This document shows, in pieces, positions 1-10,655 of a stretch of 64,000 nt of DNA. The notes beneath the pieces are model-generated. The model was not told the origin of the DNA and did no database searches. It saw only the letters and a program-made list of their open reading frames with translations. This DNA comes from Mortierella sp. BCC40632 (Eukaryota; Mortierellomycota; Mortierellomycetes; Mortierellales; Mortierellaceae): assembly GCA_011634665.1 (NCBI GenBank), contig WAEK01000004.1:1413501-1477500 (forward strand). The letters run 5' to 3'. How positions within the stretch are numbered: the first letter of the stretch is position 1; every line of letters begins with the position of its first letter. The translations under genes were made by a program, and so were the position numbers.

Positions 1-2214
1 CGGCAGTTGCTGGACAGAAGATAAGGCACACGACCTTTTTTGGTAGGTAGGATAGGTAGACAAAAAGGATGTCGAAAAATTGCAGTCGGGGACTGAGCTG
101 TTGACACTAGAACAGTTTGTTGTTTCTAGGAGCACGAGCATTTATGTTGAACAAGAGAGAGGGAACTGCTGGCAAAGGTCGGGTAGGAAAGGTCAGAATA
201 TCCTGCCAATTCATAAGAAAGGCTCCCGAGTGCTAGCATCATCAAGAAATTTAATCATCATGTCTTTTGGTTCCTTGAGTGTCTCGCTTTTCTGATTCCT
301 GTCAATGCACATCCAAAAAAAAAAGAGAGAAAGATGACCAACGTCCAAACTAATGAATGACACCGATGCAAGGACCACACAATCAATCAAATGCAAGAAA
401 AGAGGTTCCTGAACCGACTGATTTATTGCGCGGGGGGAAAGGCGCCTACAGTCAAGTCGGAAGGCGAGGTCCTTGACTCTTTTGGTGATCCATTCGTTGA
501 AATCCGAGCTGCTCCAATGGTCCATGGTGCCCACCCAACCAATGAACAGTGGTCTGCACCCCTGCGATCTCTGTTCTCAAGAACGCGTAAAAGGACAAGT
601 GAGCGTTAGTCCATCTTTTTTTTCTCTTCTTTTCCGCAGACGGTGAACCTACCCTTCGGTCTTTGCTTGGAGAAGAGAGCGGATCCTGCCTTGGAGGATT
701 CGGCGAAAGGCCGGATCGATGGGTTTGATAAGCTCAGAGGCATTTTGTTGTGTTGTGGCCATCCTTGGAGTCATGCTCATGGTTATATAGCTCGGGATCT
801 CAGTAGAAGCGTGCACTGACGAGTCGATGATGAATTTACAAGGATGCTGAACCGAGAAAGAGGCGCAGGCACATGAATGATGTTAACGTGTATCCTAGCG
901 TCGTGGCTGGAGGTGTCAAGTCTGTCAGGTTGGTGAATGCAGGCTGGGACACCAAAGCGAAAAGAGAATAGAAAAACGATCAAGAGTGGCGAGTCTCAGG
1001 TTCGTTAGGAGGACAACCGGCGGCGAATATTCCAGCGAGAACAACACAGTCCAGGAGGAGAGAAGTTGACGGGGGTGGGGGTGGGCAAAAGGGTGGAGAG
1101 GTCGTTATTTATACTTTGTCTGGCTAATGCTGAAAGGATGATGGTTTGCAACCAGAGCAGGGTGACAGCTTGGCGGATGTCCCTGCGATCGGCGATAGGA
1201 TGGAAGATACTGTACAATGCCGGTGCGAGGGACGGCGAGCCTGGGTAGGGATCGGGAGTGGAAGAATCAGCAGGCGGCGCGAGGCGAATGATGATGAAAA
1301 GAAAAAAGAAAGAGAAAGAGCAATGCAAACAAAAAGGATGATGCGTTTGGACGAGACGGTGGCGGTGGTTACTGCCTGCCAGGTCATTGACACGTCGTTC
1401 TGCCTGGGCCTCTCTAATTGACAACCAAATGACGGTCACGCAGACAGACAGACGGACGGCAGACAGACACAGACGAACAGGGACGGTTGCTGTTAACCAC
1501 GCTGCAGGAGGCCGCCCGATGGGGTGCAGAGCCTCGAGCTCGGTCAGATTGCGACTATTGCCTATTCATTCTCCCCTTTTGCAGCACGGGGCACCAACAC
1601 TTTGCTACTGCTTCTTTTTGGCTTTCCTCCCTCATATGGATGCAGCTAGATGTTAATTCACAAGGTACTGTGCGACTTTGATTCTTCGAATCTATTTTTT
1701 TTTTTTTTTTTTTTTTTTTTTTCTGAAAATACGCATGGTTTTTCCTGTCGTCCGATCAGGCTCCGCTCACAGACAGAGGAAAAACCAATGACGAGCAATG
1801 GTGCTCAGCGGAGGGCTCGCCAAAGATTGATCCGACTTTATAATTTCGAAACACCATGGATAAAGCCGTCAGAGAGTTGCACAAGAGCTGCCTCGCCCAG
1901 GAGACATTATCTTTTGCCCATCTACCCATCTCTTCATTACAATCATCAAAAGACAGATCCAAAAGAAAAGTTCTTTTCTACTACTCTTAACAGAGGACTT
2001 CTCAGCATCATAGCTTTGAGGTTCCTTAACTCAGTACACCTCTGTCTCTCTTTTCGACTTTTATATTTCTTGCCCAACTTTCTTTTTCTTGGTTCCTTTC
2101 CTGCTTCTGCTGTCATCCCACTCTTGTTTCCAGCAGCTCCTTCACACCTCCCCATCCTTCCTCCTCCCAACAACCCTTGGGATTCCTGAACAACTCTCCC
2201 TCGCTCTACCTAAA
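1..2214. other. Left-edge region without a supported gene
   Basis: No open frame here has recognisable domain content. Overlapping frames on both strands are short and of low complexity. A run of about 28 T (1695-1722) and purine-rich tracts around 1290-1320 are the only conspicuous structure. The last few hundred bases become C/T-rich, which fits the promoter and leader of the secreted-protein gene starting at 2215. Confidence 0.5.
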
Positions 2215-3042
2215 ATGCACATAACCACATTCTCCAAAGTTGCTACACTAGTCTCAGTCTGGGCGCTCTGCGCTCAGGCAACAGCAGCAGCCCCCGCCCT
2301 TGCAATCGTGCCCACAGAGAGTGCATCCTCCACCCCAACAACCTCACTCACCCCAATTCGGCTCTCGCGCTCGTCTGCAAAAAGAGATCTACCTGCTCCA
2401 CCACGACCGAATCTTGTGCAACCTCCTCTCGAAATCAACCTCTATCCCAATCCACCAAGGAAACCCAACGTCTTGACCCCAATGGTATATCGCCCTGAAG
2501 GATCATCTCCTCACTTTCCCATACACCCAAGCAACTCTGATGGCCACCCTATGGATGGTCCAGGTTCAGAGTCAGAAGGGCCTGCGACAGCCGTTGGCGG
2601 ACACTCTCCACGACCAGGAGACAATGGCAACCAGGATGATCAGGACAACAATATCAGGGGTCCAGACTCGTCCGTGATGGACCCACAAACTCAAGAGTTG
2701 ATCCGGCGGTGCCAAGAAGAGCGACTGCCGACCCTTCCAGCCAATTTTCCGTATGAGGTAGGAGTCGTCTCTCTGTTCAGTGAAACCTCATACCGAATCG
2801 AGGTGGCGACCCTAAGGGGATGCGGTTGTATCAATTTGCAAAGTCCGACGGTCATCGAGTCCTTTGTCGGGTCACGAAACCATAGCATCTCGTTCTTCAC
2901 GACTGATGACTGTGAGGGGGAGCCGTACTTTCAGCGGTTCAAACAGCATTTTGATATCGAGCCCACGAGAGAGACTCGAAGCATTCGGATTGTTCAGGGG
3001 ATTCTTCCACCTCTTCCAGCAGAGGACAAGAAGATGGGCTGA
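2215..3042 (+). CDS. Secreted proline-rich protein, possibly with a crystallin-like C-terminal fold
   Basis: Single-exon protein of 275 residues. I start at the ATG that opens a clear signal peptide (MHITTFSKVATLVSVWAL, then an Ala-rich AQATAAAPALA cleavage region); the frame is open further upstream, but that extension has no signal character. A Lys-Arg at about residues 60-61 (SSAKR/DLP) is a possible Kex2 site. Residues 60-160 are Pro/Ser/Gly/Asp-rich and probably disordered. The C-terminal 110 residues are ordered, with Cys residues in CGCINL and DDCEGEPYF. The spacing of Cys, Gly and aromatic residues resembles a Greek-key beta/gamma-crystallin fold. That assignment is a guess from pattern, not a recognised family. 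It is followed by a 3' region containing AATAAA (3079). Confidence 0.7.
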   Translation: MHITTFSKVATLVSVWALCAQATAAAPALAIVPTESASSTPTTSLTPIRLSRSSAKRDLPAPPRPNLVQPPLEINLYPNPPRKPNVLTPMVYRPEGSSPHFPIHPSNSDGHPMDGPGSESEGPATAVGGHSPRPGDNGNQDDQDNNIRGPDSSVMDPQTQELIRRCQEERLPTLPANFPYEVGVVSLFSETSYRIEVATLRGCGCINLQSPTVIESFVGSRNHSISFFTTDDCEGEPYFQRFKQHFDIEPTRETRSIRIVQGILPPLPAEDKKMG

Positions 3043-3884
3043 AGAGACCTATAGCTTTCAAAGAGTCTTCATTGTATAACAATAAAAGTTTGATGTTTTA
3101 AGTTGGCAGCAAAAGAGAGAGGATGACAGACTATCAGCACCGATCACTGTTTCGAACAACAACCATCTCTGAACCTCAGTAGAGTGAGGAGAGGGTGGTG
3201 GCGGGTGATGTGACCTGAAATGAAGAGAACGACAGAGTGGATCCAGGGGAAAGGGATACAGTCAACAACAAGGGCCAAAAGTCAAAACTACGAAAGAGCA
3301 GAGATATCAACGATTGCACGTGCTCCCAGGGAGAAGCTCTTGCCGTTGGGTCCCCTTTCCTCTTCCATTCTTTTAATTTCCTTCCTTCATTTTGTTCTTT
3401 CATTCTCCCTTCTCTCTTACCATCTCCATCATTCCATCCCGATCCTCTCGGTCGACTAAACGCCCTATCCTACAGCGCAGCTCTTTTCTCGGTGGTTCAT
3501 CCTCCATCTCATCAAAGACGCGCAGATCTTCTCCGCCGCTAACGACCCTTTCCCCTCTTTCCGCCCTTGCTCTCTCTTTCTCTCTACCCTTTTTCTCATT
3601 GTAAGCACGAGCCATTTGGTGGTTGTAGATGATTATCGCCCCTGAATGCACTTCATGAAGGATAATTCTCATCTTTATTTCATCCATCTCGAATTTTTCA
3701 GCAATCGATCTGAATTTCACCGTTCAGCCCTTTCGTTTCCAAATAAGACTCGTGTCCTAAGCATCCTTGATTCTTCCTCTCCTTAACCTACCGCCTGTTC
3801 CAACAGGCTCCTACTAAGGACTAGCACCATTGAAAAGAAAAAGGAAAGGAACAGCAACCATCGAAGCAACATTGTAAATTCCCA
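3043..3884. other. Intergenic region 3043-3884
   Basis: Contains an AATAAA signal just after the secreted-protein gene and a long C/T-rich stretch (3350-3600) consistent with a fungal promoter/leader for the downstream DUF4442 gene. No supported coding sequence. Confidence 0.5.
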
Positions 3885-4770
3885 ATGGCTCAGCTCTACC
3901 TTATAGTGTCGTCGATCCTGGCAATTGGCTTGCTGGTCGCCTCGTTCGTGATCTCAAAGAAACTCGCCGCGCTGAGGAACCCTCTCCAGGTCTGGGACGC
4001 GCTCAACAACATTGGTCTCTTGCCTATCCGTATCCGTGCCTGGATCTTTTCGACCATTGTCGGGTTTGCTAATCCATACTCGAGATCCATCAACTTTCGG
4101 ATCACAGAGTTGCGAAAGGGCAAGACATGTGGTGTTATGAAGGTATTTTAAAAATAATGAGCACCGCTAATTGCTCTCGAGAGACTTTTAATCATCGAGG
4201 GATCGTGCTTGAGGGGGTTCGTTCTACTCACTTTGAACTCTCTCTCTTCATCTTCTCATGACAAAATAGGAAACCAAAAAAATCTCTAACCCCTTCCGTT
4301 GTGTTCATGCTGCAGCGTTGATCACCTTTGGAGAGACAGTCGGAGGTTTGGCTGTGTTCACCTTGCTTGGCAAGAAGGATCGGGCCATTCTTACCAACAT
4401 CAACGCCGAGGTATGAAAATAATGCCAAGTCGGCTTACGGCTCCCTTTTATTTTCTTATTTCTTTTTCATGCCCTTATCTAGTGTCACCACATGTCAATC
4501 CGATTCCCAATAGTTACTTTCTCTGTCGTGCTCTCATTAACACATACATTCTCTCTCTCTCTCTCCGCCTGCTCTTCCTGTTCGTCCCTCTTTTGGGATC
4601 CTTAGTATATCAAAGTGGCTCGCGGATTGTTGACCGCTAGCTCAGTTGTAGAACCCATTAAGGATCGGGAATCCAAGGAGCTGGTCAACACGGTACTCAT
4701 CAAGAACGCCGCCTTTGAGACCGTTGCGACTTTGACCTTGACATGGAGAACTGACCTCAAGAGCGAGTAG
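3885..4770 (+). CDS. DUF4442 / hotdog-fold thioesterase-like protein
   Basis: Three exons (3885-4142, 4270-4410, 4606-4770) joined by GT-AG introns in phase 0 give a 187-residue protein. The N-terminus is a hydrophobic segment (YLIVSSILAIGLLVASFVIS). The body contains NPYSRSINFRITELRKGK, a CVHAAALITFGETVGGLAVF helix and a C-terminal strand pair ending in TLTWRTDLKSE. This arrangement (a long helix with His-Ala-Ala followed by Gly-rich residues, then beta strands) is typical of DUF4442, a family related to PaaI-type hotdog acyl-CoA thioesterases. The substrate is unknown. The N-terminal hydrophobic helix suggests membrane attachment, perhaps mitochondrial. Family assignment is from motif memory; the exon structure is well supported by frame. 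Confidence 0.75.
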
Positions 4771-5223
4771 ATTCTCAGTCGTCTTTATTTTGTCTCATTT
4801 AACCTCAGCAATCTCTCCATTGAGCTAGTTGTGCAGGAAGCATGATGTATTTATACCACAGTCTGCACATGGATAGTCACTCTCAGAAAACAATAACCCT
4901 ACTCATTCAACAAAACTACCAATAAAAAGGATAAAAAAAACTCTTACTTTTGATTATTGGATCACTGGCTGTGGATGAGAAAAAATGCCATTGTGCGTGG
5001 TGGTGATGTTTATTGTTTCTTTCTATTACGATGGACGTCCCCTCCTTCCTCTTTCCCAGAAGAAAGAGACGAGAAACTAAAGAGAGAAAGACTACTCTCA
5101 GGTCCCCTGTCTAATCTGCCAGCGGTTTCGGGCTCTTTCCTTTTTTTTTTTTCACTTCAAAAGAAGTGTAAAGGAGCGAGGGAAAGGGAGGGGGTTCTCC
5201 CGAATCTACCTAGGATTCGACAT
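4771..5223. other. Convergent intergenic region 4771-5223
   Basis: Lies between the 3' ends of the DUF4442 gene (plus) and EBP2 (minus). It contains an AATAAA (4921) for the plus-strand gene and short homopolymer runs. No supported gene. Confidence 0.5.
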
Positions 5224-6424
5224 TTACTTTCGTCCAGCACCGTTCTGACGACGACTCTTGCCTGGACGCTGCTTCGATCCACCAGGCTTAGCAGCCTGAT
5301 GGCCACGTTTGAACTGTGTCGATTTGTTACGGTTTGTGCTGAATCCAGACATATCGGCAGAACTGTCTGCTGTGTTGGACTTTTGGTTCCTCTTCTTGCC
5401 ACCAAAGCCGAACTTTTGGTTCTTCTTCAATCGCTTGCCCCGTGATTCTGTGGTCGATGTAGATGGTCGCTTTTTGCCCTTGCCTGCGGGCTTTGCATCA
5501 TTGTCGCTATCCAGCGCCACATCAAAGTCATCATCACCTCCAAGCAAGCTATCGTTCTGGCGCTCTATTGATTTGTTTGATTGTTTTTGTAAAAAGTGGT
5601 GCGCACAGCCGATTAATCTCTTGACAAGCACTTTCTCTTCACTAACCATAGCAAATTCCCCTCAAGGAAATCTCAAAAAAAAAAAAAAAAAAGGCACTTA
5701 CTCTTCTTGAGAGTGGTGATCCTGTCCAGAGCATCTGCCTTGGCCTTCTCACGCTCCAATCGCTTCTCAGTCTGGACTTTCTTTCCAAACTTCTTGAGTT
5801 CTCTCTGGGCCTTGGCCTGTTCATTAGCCTGGATCGTAGCGTTCTCGTCCAACAACTTTTGACGGATCTTGGCCATGTGATCATCGGATTTGACCATCTC
5901 TGCAAAGTAGTCGTCTGGTCGCTCAAAGACACCTCCTTCCTTCTTTATCCGTTCTCGTCCAAGGACTGCGGCCTCAAGGGCCTGGTTGTAGAAGGCGAGT
6001 TCCCGTTTGAGATCGTCGTCAGGGTCAACAAGTGAGATGGATTGTGAGGAGGTGATAGACTGTGTCTCTGACCATGGGATATTTGTTGGAAGGGCGATCT
6101 TTTCTGTCAACTGCTTCAAAGCTGCCTGTAAAAAAAAAAAAAAAAAAGGTAGAAAGAGAAAGTAAGAAAGTAAGAATGAGTGAATGGAGACAGAAGCAAT
6201 AGAGATGTGTCAAGTCTGGGTAAGGACATCACTAGAGTCCGATGGCTATGCCTCTTGGACTCTTGAAATAAAGAGAGGATTCATACTTCATTGTTGATGG
6301 TGACTCTCTGGCGGGTGAGAATATCAATGGGACCGTCCTCATCAGCTGAGAGCATCTCGGCATCCGAGCCCTCAAGGTCCTCCAATGTGAATTGCTGTTC
6401 GTTATCGTTCTCTGAATCAGACAT
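5224..6424 (-). CDS. EBP2: rRNA-processing protein EBP2
   Basis: Three exons on the minus strand (6424-6287, 6125-5702, 5564-5224) give 300 residues with consistent phases. EBP2 is a nucleolar protein needed for 60S ribosomal subunit assembly and 27S pre-rRNA processing. The sequence has an acidic N-terminus (MSDSENDNEQQF, LEGSDAEMLSADEDGP). The conserved Ebp2 core follows: NIPWSETQSIT, LKRELAFYNQALEAAVLGR, RPDDYFAEMVKSDDHMAKIR, and a long Lys/Glu-rich helix. The C-terminus is very basic (KRLKKNQKFGFGGKKR and KRGHQAAKPGGSKQRPGK), as in yeast and human homologues. Both introns carry 17-19 base poly-T tracts in coding orientation or their complement next to a splice site. It lies downstream of, and on the same strand as, the carotenoid dioxygenase gene, with 142 bp between them. 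Confidence 0.93.
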
Positions 6425-6566
6425 GGTATGAGAAAAAGATGTGTCAAAAAGGGATAAGGTGCTGAAGCTGCAAAAGGCCTTGCCTTTTTTTTTTTTTTTT
6501 TTTGTGTTGTGTGTGTGTGTTTACTGAATTTTTTTTTTTCTCTGAGTGACTGTTTTATACTATCTC

Positions 6567-8770
6567 TCACGTTCTGTTGGCCAGAAGGACTTGATTCTCC
6601 TGGATCTGCTTTCGGGTCACCAAGAGGCCGTGAAAGCCATAGGGGATACGGCGCGGGACCTTGACCTTGGCAATCGGGTCATGACCGGGCCCAATCTTTT
6701 TAGCATCAAAGATCCAAAGCTCAGTCACCTGTTTCTTTCCAGGCACTGCCAACCCATTGTCCAGCTGTCGCTCATCATACACATACACCAACAGGTGGCC
6801 ATCGTCCTCCTCCGCGTCCGCATTGGGTGTGTTCGGCACAAAGAGGGCCTCACTGCCAAACTTGTATGGTCCAAACTTGTACACTTGGGTCGACTTTTCA
6901 TCAGCCTCCATTCTCTGGAGCTTCTCAAGACCCATTTCCCATCGTCCATCCCCTCCGACGTTGGATGCCTCGCCTGACGCAAAGAGCTCTTTCTGTCGAC
7001 GGAGGACCGCTGTCACGTCTGTCTTCAAAATTCCATCAAACTTGAGTCCCACACCAGGCACAGAGTCTGCAATCGTCGCGCCATAGACATAGCGAAGATC
7101 AGGCTGCATGAACCGATCAAAGTTGACCACAGGGAACTCCATCTTGGCTGTCGACAAGGTCGTGAGCTGTGTCTGCTTCGTCTTGAGATCGAAGCGGAAA
7201 AGAGTCAAGAAGGGTGCATCGGGATCTTGCTTGGAGTAGTCTCCTGAACCGGGCAGTTTATACTTGGTCTCAAACTCCTCCACAGTCTTGCCTCCACAAT
7301 AGTCGTTTGGTCCCTTGGGTTGCCACAGGTTCGCCTCGGTCACAAATCGTTCCGATCGGCAAGCCGTCATACAAATTGCCACTACGTTTCCATCCTCGTC
7401 TTTTTCGTCCCAGGCATTCGCCGTGTGGAAAATATGACAGGTACGAGCGTCAAACCAGATGACTTCATCCTTGGAAGCATCAAAGTAACGTGGAATGATA
7501 CCAAATCTGGAGGGCGACTCGTGATCAAAGGCGATCATAGGCTTGCCTTCCTTTCTGTGCTTGCGAGGGTCAATCGTGTAGGGCAAATTCATGATGCTAA
7601 CAGTAGAAAGTGTGTGTGTGTGAGAGGGAATGTGTTTAGTCTAGAGAGCTATTGGGTCACAAAGTGCTGGAGACACAAACTTTGGTATATTTACATGGAG
7701 TGTGTAGGCGTGATTGCAAAGTCATGCATCATGGCTGCACGTTGGATACCCGGGATGGGCTGTTCCCAAACAACTTTCTTTTGGTTCGCAGAAACAATAG
7801 AATACTTGGCAAAGGGATACTCCATACTATAAGCAAAAAAGATCATTTCACCGGTCTTGGGGTCAATCTAAGTAGAAGAGTCGTGGTACCGGATGAAGTT
7901 AGATTTTGTCAAATAGTAAGGAGTAGCAACAACAACAATAGCAACGACTTTTTTTTTTCACTTGCCTTGGGATGGGCTGTAACAGCTTCTCGCTCGTTAG
8001 ACTTCTTTGGTGGAGTTGACTCTTCGTTGCAATCTTCAAAGTAGTAGGAGCCCGTGGTATTCAAACTTGGGACGGCTGTCTCCACTGGTCGACCTGCTTC
8101 CTGCAGCGCCAACAAACGTGAACCAAAGAAGGCCAACGCCGTATTGCCATTTCCTACATCCTTGACTCGATAGTACATGCCCTTGAGTCGATACCAAAAA
8201 AGATTGAGAATGACCCAGAAAAACGAAACACCTGCTCCTCCCATGATGAGTCCTAGAGGGAACACGACTCGTCCGTGGTTGTTGGCCTTTTGAAAGATCT
8301 CGCTACGAACCCATCGGTTCATGTAACGTGCACGAATGGGGCCCTTGGAATCTTGACCAGGCTCAAAGTAAACACCATGAAGCATGCCTGTATGGAGTAA
8401 CCAAAGATTATACAAGTCAGTTGCCATACATCCAAGTAATTTTATCAGCTTTACAGAGGGAAGAAAGGAGTATTCTTTTACCTTCACCATCAAAAAGATG
8501 GTGAGAAGCTCCATCCGAGGGGACGTGAAGCGAGTTGGGACCAGTTCGGACATATTGACTTCCTCGGAGAGACTCTGGGATGACGCCGGTGATCTCACAT
8601 TCGATACCCTCATCGCTGACCGTCTCTTCAAAGACTGGGTAAAAATTGCCTTGCAGGTAAGGGTGTGGATGGGCCGTGGTGCGGTCCTTGGTACGCACTT
8701 TGATGTCTGGAGCAATGGCCGAAAGAGTTTTTGTCTCCTTAGGAGCCTTGAAGCTGTCGTGGTTAGCCAT
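6567..8770 (-). CDS. Carotenoid cleavage dioxygenase (RPE65/CCD family)
   Basis: Four exons (8770-8482, 8387-7966, 7867-7695, 7596-6567) encode 637 residues of a non-haem Fe(II) dioxygenase that oxidatively cleaves carotenoids or related polyenes. All four expected iron-binding histidines are visible in context: His235 (AHPKID), His285 (MMHDFAIT), His352 (IFHTANAW) and His617 (YGFHGLLV). Other family marks are QYVRTGPNS, HLFDGEGMLHGV and GNTALAFFGSRLLAL. Around residue 150 a strongly hydrophobic stretch (FPLGLIMGGAGVSFFWVIL) would dip into a membrane, fitting a lipophilic substrate. Intron 2 starts with GC: no GT donor keeps the conserved AHPK/IDPKTGE junction open. An in-frame upstream ATG (8860) exists, but its extra residues look like leader. 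In zygomycete-type fungi such enzymes make apocarotenoids and trisporoids from beta-carotene. The substrate here is inferred; a lignostilbene-type role is possible. Confidence 0.92.
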
Positions 8771-9343
8771 GGTTTGGTGTGAGTGGAAGTGGAGATGCTG
8801 TTGTTGGCTTCTTTTAAACAGCTTTGCGTGTGAAAACAAAGGAAACTCCAATGGGTCCAAGACCCTTTTTTAAAAGAGTTGAAAAAAAAACACGCGCAGT
8901 GTTTTTCAAATGCACGGCAAGTAATTCATCCGTCGCCGAATCGCAGAATGGTCTACCTGTGGGTTGTGTGAATGCGCATGTGTGGAGAGGGTGAGGTGGA
9001 GGTGGAGGTGGAGGAAGAGGAAGAGGAAGAGGGAGGAGATATTACAGAGTCAATTCGCATTTGGCTCCCAGAAATCGGGTGTAACACGATCAGAAGCGGC
9101 CAAGTACAGCTCTCTAATTTCCGTGCAATTGGGTAATAAAAAACAGTGCGATCGAGCGTTAGGGAGGCTCGGAGTGAATTTAACCAGAAGCGAACGCCAA
9201 GACAAACAAAGCAAGATCACTCCGAATCCAGAAAGCACTGACAAAAAATACCCAGTTTTGAACATTTTTAGGCAAACACTCTTATTCGTCGCATATCCTC
9301 ATTTTATTATTGCGTAGACTTGAGCTCATCTGTTTCCACACGA
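8771..9343. other. Intergenic region between prefoldin 5 and the dioxygenase
   Basis: Both flanking genes are on the minus strand, so this holds the 3' end of prefoldin 5 and the promoter/leader of the dioxygenase. It contains a GGTGGA/GGAAGA purine-rich microsatellite-like run (8990-9040). No supported gene. Confidence 0.45.
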
Positions 9344-10431
9344 CTATGCCTTTGTAGCAGCCTTTTGACTTTGTTGTTGGAGGTGCAGCTTGTATTGCAT
9401 CACGTCAACCAAAGCTAGGGGGAGGGAGGACAAGGGGTGAATCATTTTAGGCGATTTTTTTTTCTTCTTCTGAAAATGGCCCTAACGCGAAAACTAGTCA
9501 GTGAAAGATATGAAGGAGTCGCTTACATCGAAGGTTTCCTTGCTTCTGTGCTACTGTTGTCTGAATCTTCTCCAAGTTTTCTTTTACAAATTCGACCTTG
9601 GTGCTGTAGAACTTGATCGCGTCCTCAACAGTCTAAGGAAGCACCAAATAATAAGGAATAGCGAAATCCATTAGTACCAACACCTCCATCAACAATAGAG
9701 ATACGATTGAATTAAGAATTAAAAAAATAGTAATAAAATAAAAATACGCATCGGTAGTGGAACACTTGCCTTCTCGACATAGTATCCAGTTCCGACATCC
9801 ACAATGACTTTCTCAACATTGGCCAACTTTCCAGGCACGTAGAGCGAGTTGGTTAATGGCACCAGGATGGTTTTGTCCTTGTTCTTTTGATCAACGGCCT
9901 TACATGACTCGATACAATCTGAGAATCGAGTCTGTGCTTGCTTCAGCTGTCCAAACGACGCCGTCAAATGGGAGAGTTCCTAATGTTCACAGGGATAGGG
10001 GGAGGGAGAGGTAACATCATCAGAATGGTGTAGTTCGGACTAAGGACAGGACCCCAGTGTTGTTTCGTCGGCTGGTCGAGAAGGAAGGAAAGTGGGTGAA
10101 AGGTCATCTCTGTATGGAGTTGCACTCAGCATCACAAATGATTCCATTAGACTGTCTGTCCATGCAAGAGTGTTGAGGAAAGTCTCCCTAACACCATTCC
10201 TGAGGGGTACCAGGTTGCAAACATCTTTTACGTTCCTGGAGTAGGTGAGGTCGCGAACCCCTCAAAACAGCCCCAAGGCGTCTTCTGTTGTATCCTCGGA
10301 TGGTAACCTTGAGGAAAGGGAAAGGGGAAGAGATCCCATGGGTGAATCATTACTTCTTCCAGCTGTTTCTTGACCTCCACAAGTTGCGACAGATCCAAAT
10401 CCTGAAGCTCAATCTTTTGCTGCTGTGCCAT
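9344..10431 (-). CDS. GIM5: Prefoldin subunit 5 (GIM5-like)
   Basis: Four exons (10431-10354, 9979-9770, 9632-9527, 9414-9344) give 154 residues, matching the family length. Prefoldin 5 is an alpha-class subunit of the hexameric jellyfish-shaped co-chaperone that delivers nascent actin and tubulin to the CCT chaperonin. Visible marks are the N-terminal coiled coil (LSQLVEVKKQLEE), the linker hairpin LVPLTNSLYVPGKL with VIVDVGTGYYVEKT, and a second coiled coil ending LHLQQQSQKAATKA. The junction YYVEK/TVEDAIKFY is strongly conserved. It is only obtained if intron 2 uses a GC donor (AAG|GCAAGT), because the alternative GT donor hits a stop. The gene is divergent from the TFIIS gene, with 224 bp between their start codons. 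Confidence 0.93.
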
Positions 10432-10655
10432 GACGCCAATCGTTTCTCAATCTCTTCGTCAAAAAGGGTTGATGCGACCTGGCCTGAGCTTCTTCGTCTA
10501 TCATCATCTTCATGCCACCCCTTGGGGGCGTTAATGCCACGTCACCGAAAAAAGCTTGATCGGGGCCAAGTGGCTGAAAAAAAGATCCAATGGTTTTATT
10601 GCGAGCCCCGAGAGATCATTTGACATTGGTTTACAGCACCTTCTCCAACGATACC
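10432..10655. promoter_or_regulatory. Shared divergent promoter region, prefoldin 5 / TFIIS
   Basis: The two start codons face away from each other across 224 bp, so both promoters and both 5' leaders must fit in or overlap this interval. No canonical TATA box is evident. The inference of co-regulation rests only on distance. Confidence 0.4.

Noticed and set aside
8771..8860. 30-residue extension of the dioxygenase from an upstream ATG
   Set aside because: The extra residues are Leu/Gln/His-rich and match no family N-terminus; the downstream ATG in MANHDSFKAPKE is a better start. The upstream ATG cannot be strictly excluded.
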